Origin: Bog-950 sp046329515
GTDB lineage: Bacteria; Bacteroidota; Bacteroidia; Chitinophagales; LD1
Assembly: GCA_046329515.1 (NCBI GenBank)
Contig: JAXLUM010000002.1
Location: 868,001 to 932,000, forward strand
Length of the DNA: 64,000 bases
Direction of reading: 5' to 3'
Made by a program: the position numbers and the translations under genes. Position 1 is the stretch's first letter. Each line of letters begins with the position of its first letter. A model generated the notes under the pieces. The model ran no database searches and was not told the origin of the DNA. It saw nothing but the letters and a program-made list of their open reading frames with translations. Shown piece after piece: positions 52,503 to 62,345 of the stretch.

Positions 52503-54034
52503 CAGTTAAGAGAGAACAAATATCTAAAGTTTTTTGGGCGTTTTTGCTTGTGTGTTCATTGCTTCAAGCTAAAGGACAATATATCAATGCCCTCTACAAT
52601 GATAACCATGGCTACATGCTTTTTGGTTCCGTAGAGGTTAAGGATTCGGCATTATATATTACCGGCGTTACCGATAGCAAGCAAACACCTTTTAATCGCA
52701 AAGGTCTATTTGCAAAACTAGGTTTCAGTGGCAATCAAGAATTCATGAAAGAAGTTTCTAGTTCAGATACTTCCGAATATGAAATATTCACTAATTGCCT
52801 TAAGCCCACAGCAGACGGTAATTTTGTATCCGTTGGACGGGTAGTGGATACAACCTGTCGAACTTTTCTAATGAAAGTGGACACTGGGGGCAATATCTTG
52901 CTGTGGAAAGAGTATTCAAACAATCAAACTAACATTTACAGCGGACAGGATGTTTGCGAAATTCCAGGCCTGGGTTATTTGTTAAGTATAAACGCCAATT
53001 ATCTAAACAACAATTCAAGTGTCATTATTCTTTCTGTGGATTTTTCGGGTAGCCTTCTTAGTCAAAACAGATACGATTTAAGTTCTGAAGAGTGGCCTAC
53101 GGTAATTACCCCTAAATACAACGGAAACTTTCTGATAGGAGCATTTTCTTGTAAGGCTAATACGAATACTCCTTTCTGGTCAAAAACATGGGTATTAGAA
53201 GTCGATTCATTAGGTGTGCTGGTTAATCAATGGATTGATTCGAGTAATTTAAACTTGGCTCCTTTATCAATGAAACAAACCATCGATTCTGGATTGATTA
53301 TTGCTCGACAGCATTTAAGTTATGACTTGAATGATTATCAGGCATTCAATGCCTCTATTATTAAACTAGACAAAAACTTTAATAAAGAGTGGGAAGTAGT
53401 CACTGGTGGTATAGCTGCTGACGCAGGTTTATACGATATTGAATTATTACCAACTGGAGATTTTATAATGTGTGGTGCAAATCCCATATTAAATACACCT
53501 GATTCGTCCCATATATACGGTTGGGTTCTTAAGCTATCGGATAGTGGACAAGTTCTATGGGAAAGAAATTTTTTACCCTCCAATTGGGAGGATACTTGGG
53601 CCTATTTATATGATATTGAATTGTTGTCCAACGGAGATATTATTGGAGTTGGGCAGAAGAAAGGAATTGATCCGCCTCCGTATCAGCAGGGCTGGGTTAT
53701 ATATTTAGATAGTTCTGGATGTCTATCGGCAGATTGTGATAGTATGACGGCAATTAACTTTGATGGACTTTCACAAGAAAGAATTGAAGTTACGGTATAT
53801 CCAAATCCAGCGTTCGAAGTAGTTACAGTAGATTATGGCTTTACAAATTGGAGTAAGGGAGATGTTGAACTACAAATAGTGAACAGCATAGGCCAAACTG
53901 TTTATGAACAGCAAGTGCCAAGCTTTAGCGCTTTCCAAAAAATTGATGTAAGTCATTTTGCTAGTGGCATTTACCTGGCAACTATAAAACGCCAAGGGCA
54001 AATAATTGCTAATGCAAAGTTTGTGAAGGAGTAA
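52499..54034 (+). CDS. Secreted T9SS protein with beta-propeller-like repeats
   Basis: A 511-residue protein with a signal peptide (FWAFLLVCSLLQAKGQ). The mature part has repeated segments of the type GLFAKLGFSGNQEF, FLMKVDTGGNILLWKEY, WVLEVDSLGVLVNQW, SIIKLDKNFNKEWE and WVLKLSDSGQVLWE, spaced about 50-60 residues apart, as in delta-60 or PQQ-like propellers. The type A sorting domain starts VYPNPAFEVVTVDYG and ends NAKFVKE, nearly identical to that of the gene at 51246. The binding target is unknown. Confidence 0.85.
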   Translation: MTVKREQISKVFWAFLLVCSLLQAKGQYINALYNDNHGYMLFGSVEVKDSALYITGVTDSKQTPFNRKGLFAKLGFSGNQEFMKEVSSSDTSEYEIFTNCLKPTADGNFVSVGRVVDTTCRTFLMKVDTGGNILLWKEYSNNQTNIYSGQDVCEIPGLGYLLSINANYLNNNSSVIILSVDFSGSLLSQNRYDLSSEEWPTVITPKYNGNFLIGAFSCKANTNTPFWSKTWVLEVDSLGVLVNQWIDSSNLNLAPLSMKQTIDSGLIIARQHLSYDLNDYQAFNASIIKLDKNFNKEWEVVTGGIAADAGLYDIELLPTGDFIMCGANPILNTPDSSHIYGWVLKLSDSGQVLWERNFLPSNWEDTWAYLYDIELLSNGDIIGVGQKKGIDPPPYQQGWVIYLDSSGCLSADCDSMTAINFDGLSQERIEVTVYPNPAFEVVTVDYGFTNWSKGDVELQIVNSIGQTVYEQQVPSFSAFQKIDVSHFASGIYLATIKRQGQIIANAKFVKE

Positions 54035-54042
54035 GGTTGCTA

Positions 54043-55104
54043 TCAGGCGTTGAGAAATTCCTGCAGTAATACATCGGCCTGGCTGTTTAACTGCTGCACA
54101 TACAATTTGCAGCGCCGGCTCATGTCTACACTATCAAGGGTCAGTACCTTCTGTATAGCTTCCGCTATTTTAGTGGGGGAGTCAATATGGGTTATCAATA
54201 AATTTTCGCGCAGCCACTCATCATTATCTAACACATTAGTAGTTGGCGAAACCATGCAAGGCACGCCTAAGGCCATGCTTTCAACTGTAATTTGCCCCCA
54301 GCTTTCGCTAAAGGACAAATGCAGGTTAACATCCATACCACCCGTAATGGTTACAAAGTTGCGCCAACTGTGCCGCCCCACTCCTATAATTTTATCACTT
54401 TGCAAATAGCTGAAGTTATCGGCATTACCCACATACACTTTGGCGTTGGGCACTAACAATGCTCCGCAAACCTGGTTGTGTATGTTTTTATTAAAGTTGT
54501 TTACGCCAAAAACGCCTATTTTTTTGTGGCCGGCATCTTCCTTTTTCTCCGGTAAAAAAGTGTCGTCAACAATACACTTATACATAAAATAATAAGTGGG
54601 CAGGTTCCAGTGGCTTTTTATAAAATCGGCCACATCCTTGCGCACTGCAGCCGCTTTTTGTATGCGCTTTTGCTTTAGCAAGTGCATAGGCGCCGACATA
54701 GGAAAGGAGGCTGAAGGCCCATAGCCCAATTCAGTAAAAGTGCCGTGCAGCAGTATCCCTATTTTAAGTTTACCGCTTAAGTGGTTCACTATTTTTTCAA
54801 AATAGGCCGGGTAGCCGCTTAATACAAGGTTTTCAAATTTCAACTTTTCTATTTCATCGCAAAAGGTCTGTAAATCCTTATCGGTTAATACCTGGTTGGA
54901 GTATAGCTGCGGCACTTCAATAAAAGCATTGGTAAATAACTGTTGCGTTGCATTATTAATGCCCAGCCAATTGCCGCCGGTGGGCTTAGGGCAAAGGGCA
55001 ACATAGGTATGGTTTAACCGCACCTTGCGCAATTGCTCAAGCAGTTCGCTTAAGCTATAAGGCTTGGATTTTAGTAAAGTGGCAAGGCGGTTTCTAATAC
55101 TCAT
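54043..55104 (-). CDS. Glycosyltransferase (family 4-like, GT-B)
   Basis: A 353-residue protein. The C-terminal GT-B half shows MDVNLHLSFSESWGQITVESMALGVPCMVSPTTN (residues about 265-300), where the conserved Glu of retaining GT4-like enzymes lies in ESMALGVP. The N-terminal half is divergent. No signal or membrane helix. It overlaps the GT2 gene by 11 bases and is the last of a three-gene leftward glycan cluster. Donor and acceptor are unknown. Confidence 0.75.
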   Translation of the reverse strand: MSIRNRLATLLKSKPYSLSELLEQLRKVRLNHTYVALCPKPTGGNWLGINNATQQLFTNAFIEVPQLYSNQVLTDKDLQTFCDEIEKLKFENLVLSGYPAYFEKIVNHLSGKLKIGILLHGTFTELGYGPSASFPMSAPMHLLKQKRIQKAAAVRKDVADFIKSHWNLPTYYFMYKCIVDDTFLPEKKEDAGHKKIGVFGVNNFNKNIHNQVCGALLVPNAKVYVGNADNFSYLQSDKIIGVGRHSWRNFVTITGGMDVNLHLSFSESWGQITVESMALGVPCMVSPTTNVLDNDEWLRENLLITHIDSPTKIAEAIQKVLTLDSVDMSRRCKLYVQQLNSQADVLLQEFLNA

Positions 55105-56098
55105 ACTTTAAAAAGCTTTTAGCTGAATGAGGTGTGCGCTTGTAATTATCCAAAATTAAAGGAACATATTTATTAATGGCCTTTAATGATGCGGTGCGCC
55201 ATTGTGCCGCCCGGGTTTCTGCGGCTGTATAGCCATGGCCTTTACGCCGGTAGAAGAAGTCGTCGAGCATGGCATTGAAACGGTACATAGCCACATAACA
55301 CTTCAAATAAAATGCCCCATAGCTTTTGTAAAAAAACAATAAGCGCGAAATAAAAATCTGCAGCTCTTTCCAGTCGCTGTTTACACTGCTTCCGCTGTCT
55401 TTATGCATCACCTTTGTTGTTGCAAAATAGTAACAGCTTAAACCGGCCCGGTTCAGTCGGTAGCACCATTCCACATCTTCCAGGTAAAGAAAAAAGTCTT
55501 CATCCAACAAGCCGGTAGTCGATTCAATTTGCGCCCTGTTAAACAGCATAAACGCGCCGCTTATATGTGCGGCCTCATGGCTGGTGTTATACCATTGTTG
55601 TGGGTGTACATGCTGCGAAACTTTGCCCCGCAACAGAAAAATAATTAACGCATTAGAACGCAGTAAATCGCGGATAGAGGGAAAGCGCGAATGAACCCCG
55701 GGCAACACCTTGCCTTCAAACGAAACAATTTTGCAGCAAAGTATTCCCGTATTGCCTTGTGTTTGTTGCGTTTTAAATTCATGCAATGCGGAAGTTACAG
55801 CGTCCTCATCCAACAAAACATCGGAATTAAGGAGCAATACATAGGGTGCTTTGGCTGCGGCTACGCCTTTATTGTTTCCGCGTGCAAAGCCGGCATTATA
55901 GCCCATGTTTATCCACTGTATTTTGCCTGCAAACTCGGCAGCAATAATTTCTTCAGAGTTATCTTCAGACCCGTTGTCAACTACTATTACCTCAAACAAA
56001 CAGCCTTTAGTGTATGCAAACAAACTTTTAAGGCATTGCAGTAGCAATTGCGGGGTTTTATAGTTTACAAGCACTATGCTTATCTCGGGCGCACTCAT
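55094..56098 (-). CDS. Glycosyltransferase family 2
   Basis: A 334-residue GT-A enzyme resembling rhamnosyltransferases. ISIVLVNYKTPQLLLQCLKSL is the start, VIVVDNGSEDNSEEII and PYVLLLNSDVLLDEDAV carry the acidic nucleotide-sugar residues, and FFLYLEDVEWCYRLNRAG contains the ED catalytic region. It overlaps the deacetylase by one base and the next glycosyltransferase by 11, so the three are one operon for surface polysaccharide. Confidence 0.92.
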   Translation of the reverse strand: MSAPEISIVLVNYKTPQLLLQCLKSLFAYTKGCLFEVIVVDNGSEDNSEEIIAAEFAGKIQWINMGYNAGFARGNNKGVAAAKAPYVLLLNSDVLLDEDAVTSALHEFKTQQTQGNTGILCCKIVSFEGKVLPGVHSRFPSIRDLLRSNALIIFLLRGKVSQHVHPQQWYNTSHEAAHISGAFMLFNRAQIESTTGLLDEDFFLYLEDVEWCYRLNRAGLSCYYFATTKVMHKDSGSSVNSDWKELQIFISRLLFFYKSYGAFYLKCYVAMYRFNAMLDDFFYRRKGHGYTAAETRAAQWRTASLKAINKYVPLILDNYKRTPHSAKSFLKYEY

Positions 56099-57135
56099 TA
56101 CTCTGTAACCACTTTCTTAAATCCGTTAAAGCTAAAATGCAGTATTCCGTTAAGGATATACTTTAAACGTTCGGCATTAGTGGCTTCGCCAATTGAGAAG
56201 CGGGGTATGGCCATTAAATGCTGATTGTGCTGCGCAAAAACATTAGCGGGCCGGCCTGTAACCGCAGTAGCATAGCCAGCTTTTGCAGCCATAGCAAACT
56301 CGCGTGTATTGCACTCGTTGGCGGTACCATAAGGGTAGGCAAAGTGTTTTACTTCTTTTCCTGTAATGGCAGCTACCTTTTGTTTTGAAAGGCTGATTTC
56401 ATTAAAAGCATCTTCAGCACTTAGTTTTGCCAGTGGTAAATGGTTAACGGTATGCGCCCCAATAGTGCAAAGCGGGTGTGCCGCCAGTTGCGCAATTTGT
56501 GCATGGTTTAAAGCAAAAGCGCCTTCTTCAGCCGGCGGCATCAGTTTTATAAACGAGGCAATGCGTTCGTTATACTCCTCAAGGCTTGAAGCATTTAATA
56601 CAAAACTGCGTATTTGGTTAAACACTTTGCGCCTGGCCTCAACTGTTTCAAAGCTATAGATAAAAACCTCGCCCATAAATGTAAACTGAAGAGAGGTGTT
56701 AGCTAATAAAAAACGTTCAAGGGTTTCTGCCCAAAGCACAGCCGTGTGTTCGGCAAAGCAATTGGTAACGTAAATGGCAAAAGGCACCTGGTGTTTTTCA
56801 AAAACGGGCAGGCCATAGGTAAGGTTATCCAACCAGCCATCATCAATGGTAATAACGGCAAAGGGTTTGGTTGATTTACCTGCTAACAACCGTTTATGCA
56901 TTTCGTCAAGGCTTATAAACTCAAAACCCTGTTCTTTTACAAAGGGTATAAACCAATCAAGGTATTGCGGAGAAACCGCCATGCCGTTAGCGCCAAAAAG
57001 CGGGTAGTGTTTTTCTTTAGGCAGCACACGGTGGAACACGAAAATGCGGCCCAGACCACCATAAAACCATTGTGATAAAGCACCGTTGGTTTTAACGAAA
57101 AGTCCTAATGTTTTTTGTTGAAGAAAGCCGCTCAT
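56098..57135 (-). CDS. Polysaccharide deacetylase (NodB-like, CE4)
   Basis: A 345-residue enzyme. The NodB metal motif is FAVITIDDGWLDN (the first Asp pair), with HTVNHLPLA carrying the His pair and FAYPYGT the later Arg/Pro region. It removes N-acetyl groups from a glycan. No signal peptide, so it may act on a lipid-linked precursor. First gene of the glycan operon. The 263 bases upstream (57136-57398) hold no other gene. Confidence 0.88.
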   Translation of the reverse strand: MSGFLQQKTLGLFVKTNGALSQWFYGGLGRIFVFHRVLPKEKHYPLFGANGMAVSPQYLDWFIPFVKEQGFEFISLDEMHKRLLAGKSTKPFAVITIDDGWLDNLTYGLPVFEKHQVPFAIYVTNCFAEHTAVLWAETLERFLLANTSLQFTFMGEVFIYSFETVEARRKVFNQIRSFVLNASSLEEYNERIASFIKLMPPAEEGAFALNHAQIAQLAAHPLCTIGAHTVNHLPLAKLSAEDAFNEISLSKQKVAAITGKEVKHFAYPYGTANECNTREFAMAAKAGYATAVTGRPANVFAQHNQHLMAIPRFSIGEATNAERLKYILNGILHFSFNGFKKVVTE

Positions 57136-57398
57136 TAAAAAGTATCGTTATCTGCTGCAGGTGTTTTCATTTGGTTGCAGGACATTCTCTGCGGCTTATT
57201 TGTATAAAACCGAGCCAAAGTTAACAGAAATAAATTGAGTTGATTATGGCCCGGAGTCATAGACGTACAATCTTTTAATAGACGCGTAGAGGAGGATTAA
57301 CCCTGGAATGGTTTAGGAACGCAAGTTGTGTGGTTTTTAAAGGTAACAGTAGTTATTCCCCCATCTTTCTTACATTCGAAAAAATCTTTTCCTGAATT

Positions 57399-58937
57399 AT
57401 GTTGGTTAAATGCTTTGGTAGCGCAGTGTATGGCGTTGATGCCGCTACCACTACTGTGGAGGTAAGTGTAATGAGCGGGCAGAACTATTATATGGTGGGC
57501 CTGCCTGATAATGCGGTTAAGGAAAGCTGGCACCGTATGGAAACGGCCATACGCCATAACGGCTTTGAAATGCCGCGCCAGAAAATTGTAATTAACCTTT
57601 CGCCGGCTGATATACGTAAGGAAGGTACTGCGTATGACCTGCCAATGGCTATTGGTATTCTGGCGGCATCGGGGCAGGTGGAAACCAATTTGCTGGAACA
57701 ATATGTAATAATGGGCGAGTTGCAATTGGATGGCACCATTCTGCCTATTAAAGGGGCCTTGCCTATTGCTATACAGGCGCGCAAGGAAAAATTCAAAGGC
57801 TTTATTCTGCCCAAACAAAATGCGCGCGAGGCTGCTATTGTAAACCAGTTAGAAGTAATTGGCGTAGAGAATTTAAATGAGGTGGTTGACTTTTTAGAAG
57901 GCAATGCAAAAATTCAGCCCACGGTTATTGATACACGCACGGAGTTTTCGGACAACTTATTTAAAAGCGAATTTGACTTTGCTGATGTTAAGGGGCAGGA
58001 GAATATTAAACGTGCTTTGGAAATTGCTGCCGCAGGCGGGCATAACGTAATATTAATTGGCCCTCCGGGTGCCGGTAAAACCATGTTAGCTAAACGTATG
58101 CCCACAATCCTTCCTCCGCTAACGTTACAAGAATCATTAGAAACAACTAAAATACATTCCGTAGCCGGCAAGCTGGGTAAGAACGGCTCGCTTATTTATA
58201 TGCGCCCGTTTCGCTCTCCGCACCATACGGTTAGTGATGTGGCACTGGTTGGCGGTGGCAGTTTTCCGCAACCCGGCGAAATTAGTTTAGCGCACAACGG
58301 CGTTTTGTTTTTAGATGAACTGCCGGAGTTTAAGCGCACAGTATTGGAGGTGATGCGTCAACCAATGGAAGAGCGACGGGTAACTATTTCGCGCTCTAAG
58401 TTTTCCATTACCTACCCGGCTAATTTCATGTTGGTGGCAAGTATGAACCCCTGCCCCTGCGGATATTTCAACCACCCGGAGAAGGAATGCGTATGCGCAC
58501 CTGGCGTGGTGCAGAAATATCTGAATAAAATAAGCGGCCCGCTAATGGACCGCATAGACCTGCACGTGGAAGTAACGCCTGTTAGTTTTAATGAACTAAG
58601 CGGCGAACGCAAAACAGATAACAGCAGTAGTATAAGAGAACGCGTATTGAAAGCGCGCGAAATACAAGCCAAACGTTTTGAAGGTAAGGAAGGGCTTTAT
58701 GCCAATGCGCAAATGGAAGCACAGATGGTGCAGGAGATTTGCAAGATTACTGATATAGGCAAAAACCTGTTGAGCCGTGCCATGCAAAAACTAAACCTAA
58801 GCGCCCGCGCTTACGACCGTATTATAAAGGTTAGCCGCACTATTGCCGACCTTGCCGCCAGCGAGGAAATTAAGACAGAACATTTAGCTGAGGCTATTCA
58901 GTTCCGCAGCCTGGATAGAGAAGACTGGGGAGCGTAG
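57399..58937 (+). CDS. comM: YifB/ComM-family Mg-chelatase-like AAA+ ATPase
   Basis: A 512-residue protein. The N-terminal Lon-protease-like fold (VDAATTTVEVSVMSGQNYYMVGLPDNAVKES, residues about 12-42) is followed by the AAA+ module with Walker A GPPGAGKTMLAKR and Walker B LFLDELPEF, and a C-terminal Mg-chelatase-type domain with NPCPCGYF. ComM is a helicase that promotes branch migration during integration of incoming DNA in natural transformation. TACATTCG 20 bases upstream resembles a -7 element. Confidence 0.93.
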   Translation: MLVKCFGSAVYGVDAATTTVEVSVMSGQNYYMVGLPDNAVKESWHRMETAIRHNGFEMPRQKIVINLSPADIRKEGTAYDLPMAIGILAASGQVETNLLEQYVIMGELQLDGTILPIKGALPIAIQARKEKFKGFILPKQNAREAAIVNQLEVIGVENLNEVVDFLEGNAKIQPTVIDTRTEFSDNLFKSEFDFADVKGQENIKRALEIAAAGGHNVILIGPPGAGKTMLAKRMPTILPPLTLQESLETTKIHSVAGKLGKNGSLIYMRPFRSPHHTVSDVALVGGGSFPQPGEISLAHNGVLFLDELPEFKRTVLEVMRQPMEERRVTISRSKFSITYPANFMLVASMNPCPCGYFNHPEKECVCAPGVVQKYLNKISGPLMDRIDLHVEVTPVSFNELSGERKTDNSSSIRERVLKAREIQAKRFEGKEGLYANAQMEAQMVQEICKITDIGKNLLSRAMQKLNLSARAYDRIIKVSRTIADLAASEEIKTEHLAEAIQFRSLDREDWGA

Positions 58938-58995
58938 TGGAATGTGGAGTGAAGAAATGTGAATGCGGAATTAAACACCATTATATCCTACACTA

Positions 58996-59382
58996 ATGTT
59001 TGCTCAAATAGAGTTCATTCTTTACGTAGCCGACCAAGAGCGAAGTGCTGCTTTTTATGAAGCGCTTTTACAGCAGCCCCCGGTTTTGAATGTACCGGGC
59101 ATGACAGAGTTTGCGCTAAACGAGAATTGTAAATTGGGATTGATGCCCAATAAAGGCATAGTAAAGATTTTGGGTGATTCATTGCCACACCCTGATACAG
59201 GTAATGGCATACCGCGATGTGAGTTATACCTGCATGTGAGCGATGTAAACGCTATGTATGAACATGCTGAAAAAATTGGCGCAAAGCTTATTAGCGCCCC
59301 CGAATTACGTACATGGAACGAAGTGGTATGTTACATTGCCGACCCCGATGGTCACGTAATTGCTTTTGCACAAAAACAATAG
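58996..59382 (+). CDS. VOC-superfamily (glyoxalase-like) protein
   Basis: A 128-residue protein with two beta-alpha-beta-beta-beta halves. IEFILYVADQERSAAFYEALL and CELYLHVSDVNAMYEHAEKIGA are the two opening strands and helices, and CYIADPDGHVIAFAQ is the standard end. Metal ligands cannot be set with certainty. Such proteins include glyoxalases, dioxygenases and resistance proteins; no substrate is suggested by the neighbours. Confidence 0.9.
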   Translation: MFAQIEFILYVADQERSAAFYEALLQQPPVLNVPGMTEFALNENCKLGLMPNKGIVKILGDSLPHPDTGNGIPRCELYLHVSDVNAMYEHAEKIGAKLISAPELRTWNEVVCYIADPDGHVIAFAQKQ

Positions 59383-59447
59383 CGCTGCTTCGGCCTGATA
59401 AAAAGCCCACATAAAGAAATTTGTAATTTTACAGTAAACGGAAAACT

Positions 59448-60296
59448 ATGCAGTGGAGAGGAAGACGCGAAAGCGGCAACGTAGAAGACCAAAGAAGTTT
59501 TGGAGGAAGAGGACTTGCTTTAGGTGGTGTGGGAACGGTTGTGGTTATCATACTTGCGCTTGTAATGGGCAAATCGCCCATGGAGCTACTGCAAAGTGTA
59601 AACCAGGGCCAGCCACAAGCTAACTACCAAACACAACCAACAAGTGCTGAAGAAGATGAAGCCGCTGCTTTTGTAAAAGTGGTATTAGCAGATAACGAAG
59701 ACGTTTGGCACAAGCTGTTTCAGGAGCGCGGAAAGGACTATGTGGAACCTAAACTGGTATTGTTTCGCAATTCAGTAGAAAGTGGATGCGGTCAGGCATC
59801 AGCAGCTGTGGGTCCGTTTTATTGTCCTGCCGATCAAAAGGCATACATTGACCTTAGTTTTTATGATGAATTGAAAAACCGGTTTAATGCCAGCGGCGAT
59901 TTTGCTATGGCCTATGTAATAGCGCATGAAATAGGGCACCACGTGCAAAACCTTATGGGCACATCTGATAAAGTACATGCCCTGCAAGAGAGATTGAGCG
60001 AGAAAGAATACAACCGTTATTCTGTTGCGCTGGAACTACAGGCAGACTTTTATGCCGGCGTTTGGGCACACCATGCGCAGCAAATGAAAAACATATTGGA
60101 GCCCGGCGATATTGAAGAGGCGCTAAACGCCGCAAATGCTATTGGCGACGACAAACTGCAAATGCAGGGGCAGGGCTACGTAGTGCCTGACGCCTTTACG
60201 CATGGTACCTCTAAGCAGCGTATGTATTGGTTTAAAAAAGGATTTGAAACCGGCGACATAGAGCAAGGCAATACCTTTGAAGAACTGGGCTTGTGA
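59448..60296 (+). CDS. YpfJ-like neutral zinc metallopeptidase
   Basis: A 282-residue membrane-anchored protein. The Arg-rich start MQWRGRRESGNVEDQR and one helix (LALGGVGTVVVIILALVMG) are typical of the family. The zinc motif HEIGHHVQN follows at about residue 164 and the third ligand region is in LELQADFYAGVWAHH. The peptidase domain should face the periplasm. Physiological substrate unknown. Confidence 0.93.
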   Translation: MQWRGRRESGNVEDQRSFGGRGLALGGVGTVVVIILALVMGKSPMELLQSVNQGQPQANYQTQPTSAEEDEAAAFVKVVLADNEDVWHKLFQERGKDYVEPKLVLFRNSVESGCGQASAAVGPFYCPADQKAYIDLSFYDELKNRFNASGDFAMAYVIAHEIGHHVQNLMGTSDKVHALQERLSEKEYNRYSVALELQADFYAGVWAHHAQQMKNILEPGDIEEALNAANAIGDDKLQMQGQGYVVPDAFTHGTSKQRMYWFKKGFETGDIEQGNTFEELGL

Positions 60297-60372
60297 TTAC
60301 AGGCTGACAAAAGCGCCCACTTTAGGGTTGCATGTCAATAAAAATTTAATTAAAAAATAGTTCTGCTTTAAG

Positions 60373-60388
60373 TGCAACCAAAGTTGCA
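60373..60388. repeat. Inverted repeat upstream of the T9SS gene at 60424
   Basis: TGCAAC-CAAA-GTTGCA forms a 6+4+6 inverted repeat in the 127-base gap. Another GTTGCA lies at about 60327. The location suggests an operator for the downstream gene. Confidence 0.35.
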
Positions 60389-60423
60389 TTGTGCGATTCT
60401 AGTAATTACCTAAAACGAAACCG

Positions 60424-62259
60424 ATGATTAAGAAATTTACTCTTTCACTTATTGTCCTTCTTACAGCTGTTTACAGCCATGCCCAGGTATACACCCAAGG
60501 CGATGTAACAGTAAATGTAATGCCCGGTGCTATGCATGATTCTACTTATTGTGCCAGCATATCGCAGTTAATGTACTCCATAGTAATTCAAAACTCTTTT
60601 ATGGGCGATTCTGTAAAAGTTATTGACCCCAGTTGGGGCTCAGTGATATATTCCGACGTTAACTCCTCAGGCCAATCCCCCTGGAATGTTAACGTGCCCA
60701 TATTTGGCGGACAAATGATTTCTGATTTGGACATTAGTAATGGCATGGTGTTTTTCTTTAACCCGGACACTAAAGTTATTTGCGGCCTCGATACCGTTTA
60801 TAATATTATTTCCTCTTTCCCTTTTAATGTTACAAACCCCTGCGAAACAGGCCAGGTAACAGGACGTGTTTATGCAGATAATAACGGAAATTGCGTGTAT
60901 GATAATGGAGATGTTCCGCTTGTGGGTTTACTGGCAAATACCAACACCTTTTATAACACACCAGGCACTATAGTGTCTCCTTCTCAAGGTTATGCTACAG
61001 ACATAAACGGACAATACACAGAAAAAATCATCAGCTCATGGCTTGATTCCGTACTTATTTCAATGCCCGGGTATTATTCTTTTGTGTTTCCTCCAACGCC
61101 ATGCGCACCGCTGGTGTATCAAATTACCAACCTGCCTTATGACACAGCAGATTTTGCCTTACAGTGCAGCAACAATCTTGATGTTAGCGTGTTTGGCGGC
61201 ACACCGCCTTTTGTAAGGCCATTAGTTCCCTTTATACTAAGTGCAGGTGCCAGCAACCTGGGCTGTGCTTCAGTAAATGGGGATTTGAAATTGGTGCTTG
61301 ATCCTAACGTAGCCTACAACGCTTCTTTAAGCAGCAACCCAGCCAACAGCGTAAGCGGAGACACCCTGATTTGGAACTATGTAAACTTAACCAGCCTTGC
61401 TAATCAGGGCTATTGGAACGCCTTTGTGTCAGGAGTATACCTTACACCTTCTAATAATGTGAACATTGGCGATACCCTGTGCTTCCAATTGTTTACCGCT
61501 GTGCCGGCAAATGATATTGATGCAGGAAACAACTACCATTCATTTTGTGTTGCTGTTGTAAATTCATTTGACCCCAACGTAAAAGAAGTTAGCCCTAAAG
61601 GCGAAGGTGCGCAAGGGTTAATTCCGGCAACTACTCCAGAGTTAAACTACACCATTCATTTTCAAAATACCGGAAATGCTGCAGCCTATAACATAACTAT
61701 TGTTGATACGCTTGATACCGACCTGCAGGCATCAACCTTGCAAGTGTTGGGCGTTAGCCATGCAATAATGAGCCCTGAATGGGTGCAGCCTAATGTAGTG
61801 GCCTTCCATTTTTACAACATTATGTTGCCTGATAGCCACACAAATGAAGCGGCCAGCCACGGTCTTATTAAGTTTAAAATAAAGCCGCAAAGCAATCTTA
61901 CCCCCGGTACAGAAATTAAAAACAGAGGAGCCATTTACTTTGATAACAACGCGCCAGTAATAACAAATACTGTAGTAAATACTATTGCTGCACCAAACGC
62001 TATTAAGGAAAATGTGCTTACCCTCGGCTTAAGTGTATATCCTAACCCTACTAACGGAGCTATTGCCGTAAACTTTACTGAAGATGTGAATGCCGGAAAC
62101 CTTAAAGTGATGGCGGTAGATGGTAAAGTGGTTTATGAGCAAACAGGAGTTGCCGGTAAGCAGGCGTATATTAACCTAAGCGAACAGGCTGCAGGTATTT
62201 ACTTTATAGAGTTGAGCAATAAAGGAAAAGTTGGACGTGCTAAGGTTATAAAGAACTAG
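60424..62259 (+). CDS. Secreted T9SS type A protein with DUF11-like conserved-repeat domain
   Basis: A 611-residue protein with signal peptide residues 1-20. A SdrD-B-like segment with GRVYADNNGNCVYDNGDVPL is near residue 145. Residues about 385-515 match the conserved-repeat domain widespread in Bacteroidota (FDPNVKEVSPKGEG, LNYTIHFQNTGNAAAYNI, IKNRGAIYFDNNAPVITN). The sorting domain is VYPNPTNGAIAVNFT to GRAKVIKN. A strong terminator follows. The function is likely cell-surface or released, with no visible catalytic motif. Confidence 0.88.
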   Translation: MIKKFTLSLIVLLTAVYSHAQVYTQGDVTVNVMPGAMHDSTYCASISQLMYSIVIQNSFMGDSVKVIDPSWGSVIYSDVNSSGQSPWNVNVPIFGGQMISDLDISNGMVFFFNPDTKVICGLDTVYNIISSFPFNVTNPCETGQVTGRVYADNNGNCVYDNGDVPLVGLLANTNTFYNTPGTIVSPSQGYATDINGQYTEKIISSWLDSVLISMPGYYSFVFPPTPCAPLVYQITNLPYDTADFALQCSNNLDVSVFGGTPPFVRPLVPFILSAGASNLGCASVNGDLKLVLDPNVAYNASLSSNPANSVSGDTLIWNYVNLTSLANQGYWNAFVSGVYLTPSNNVNIGDTLCFQLFTAVPANDIDAGNNYHSFCVAVVNSFDPNVKEVSPKGEGAQGLIPATTPELNYTIHFQNTGNAAAYNITIVDTLDTDLQASTLQVLGVSHAIMSPEWVQPNVVAFHFYNIMLPDSHTNEAASHGLIKFKIKPQSNLTPGTEIKNRGAIYFDNNAPVITNTVVNTIAAPNAIKENVLTLGLSVYPNPTNGAIAVNFTEDVNAGNLKVMAVDGKVVYEQTGVAGKQAYINLSEQAAGIYFIELSNKGKVGRAKVIKN

Positions 62260-62281
62260 CCGCCGACGTATTAAACCAGCA

Positions 62282-62327
62282 GTAAGGGCAAAGACGGAGA
62301 TTCCTCTATCTTTGCCCTTACGTTTTT
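62282..62327 (+). terminator. Intrinsic terminator after the T9SS gene
   Basis: GTAAGGGCAAAG (62282-62293) pairs perfectly with CTTTGCCCTTAC (62310-62321), then GTTTTT. The 12-base stem is on the plus strand, 22 bases after the stop. Confidence 0.93.
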
Positions 62328-62345
62328 AGGATAAATACCTAACCA

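Noticed and set aside
57297..57904. Minus-strand open frames of 173 and 138 residues
   Set aside because: Shadows of the ComM-family gene, with no recognisable domain.
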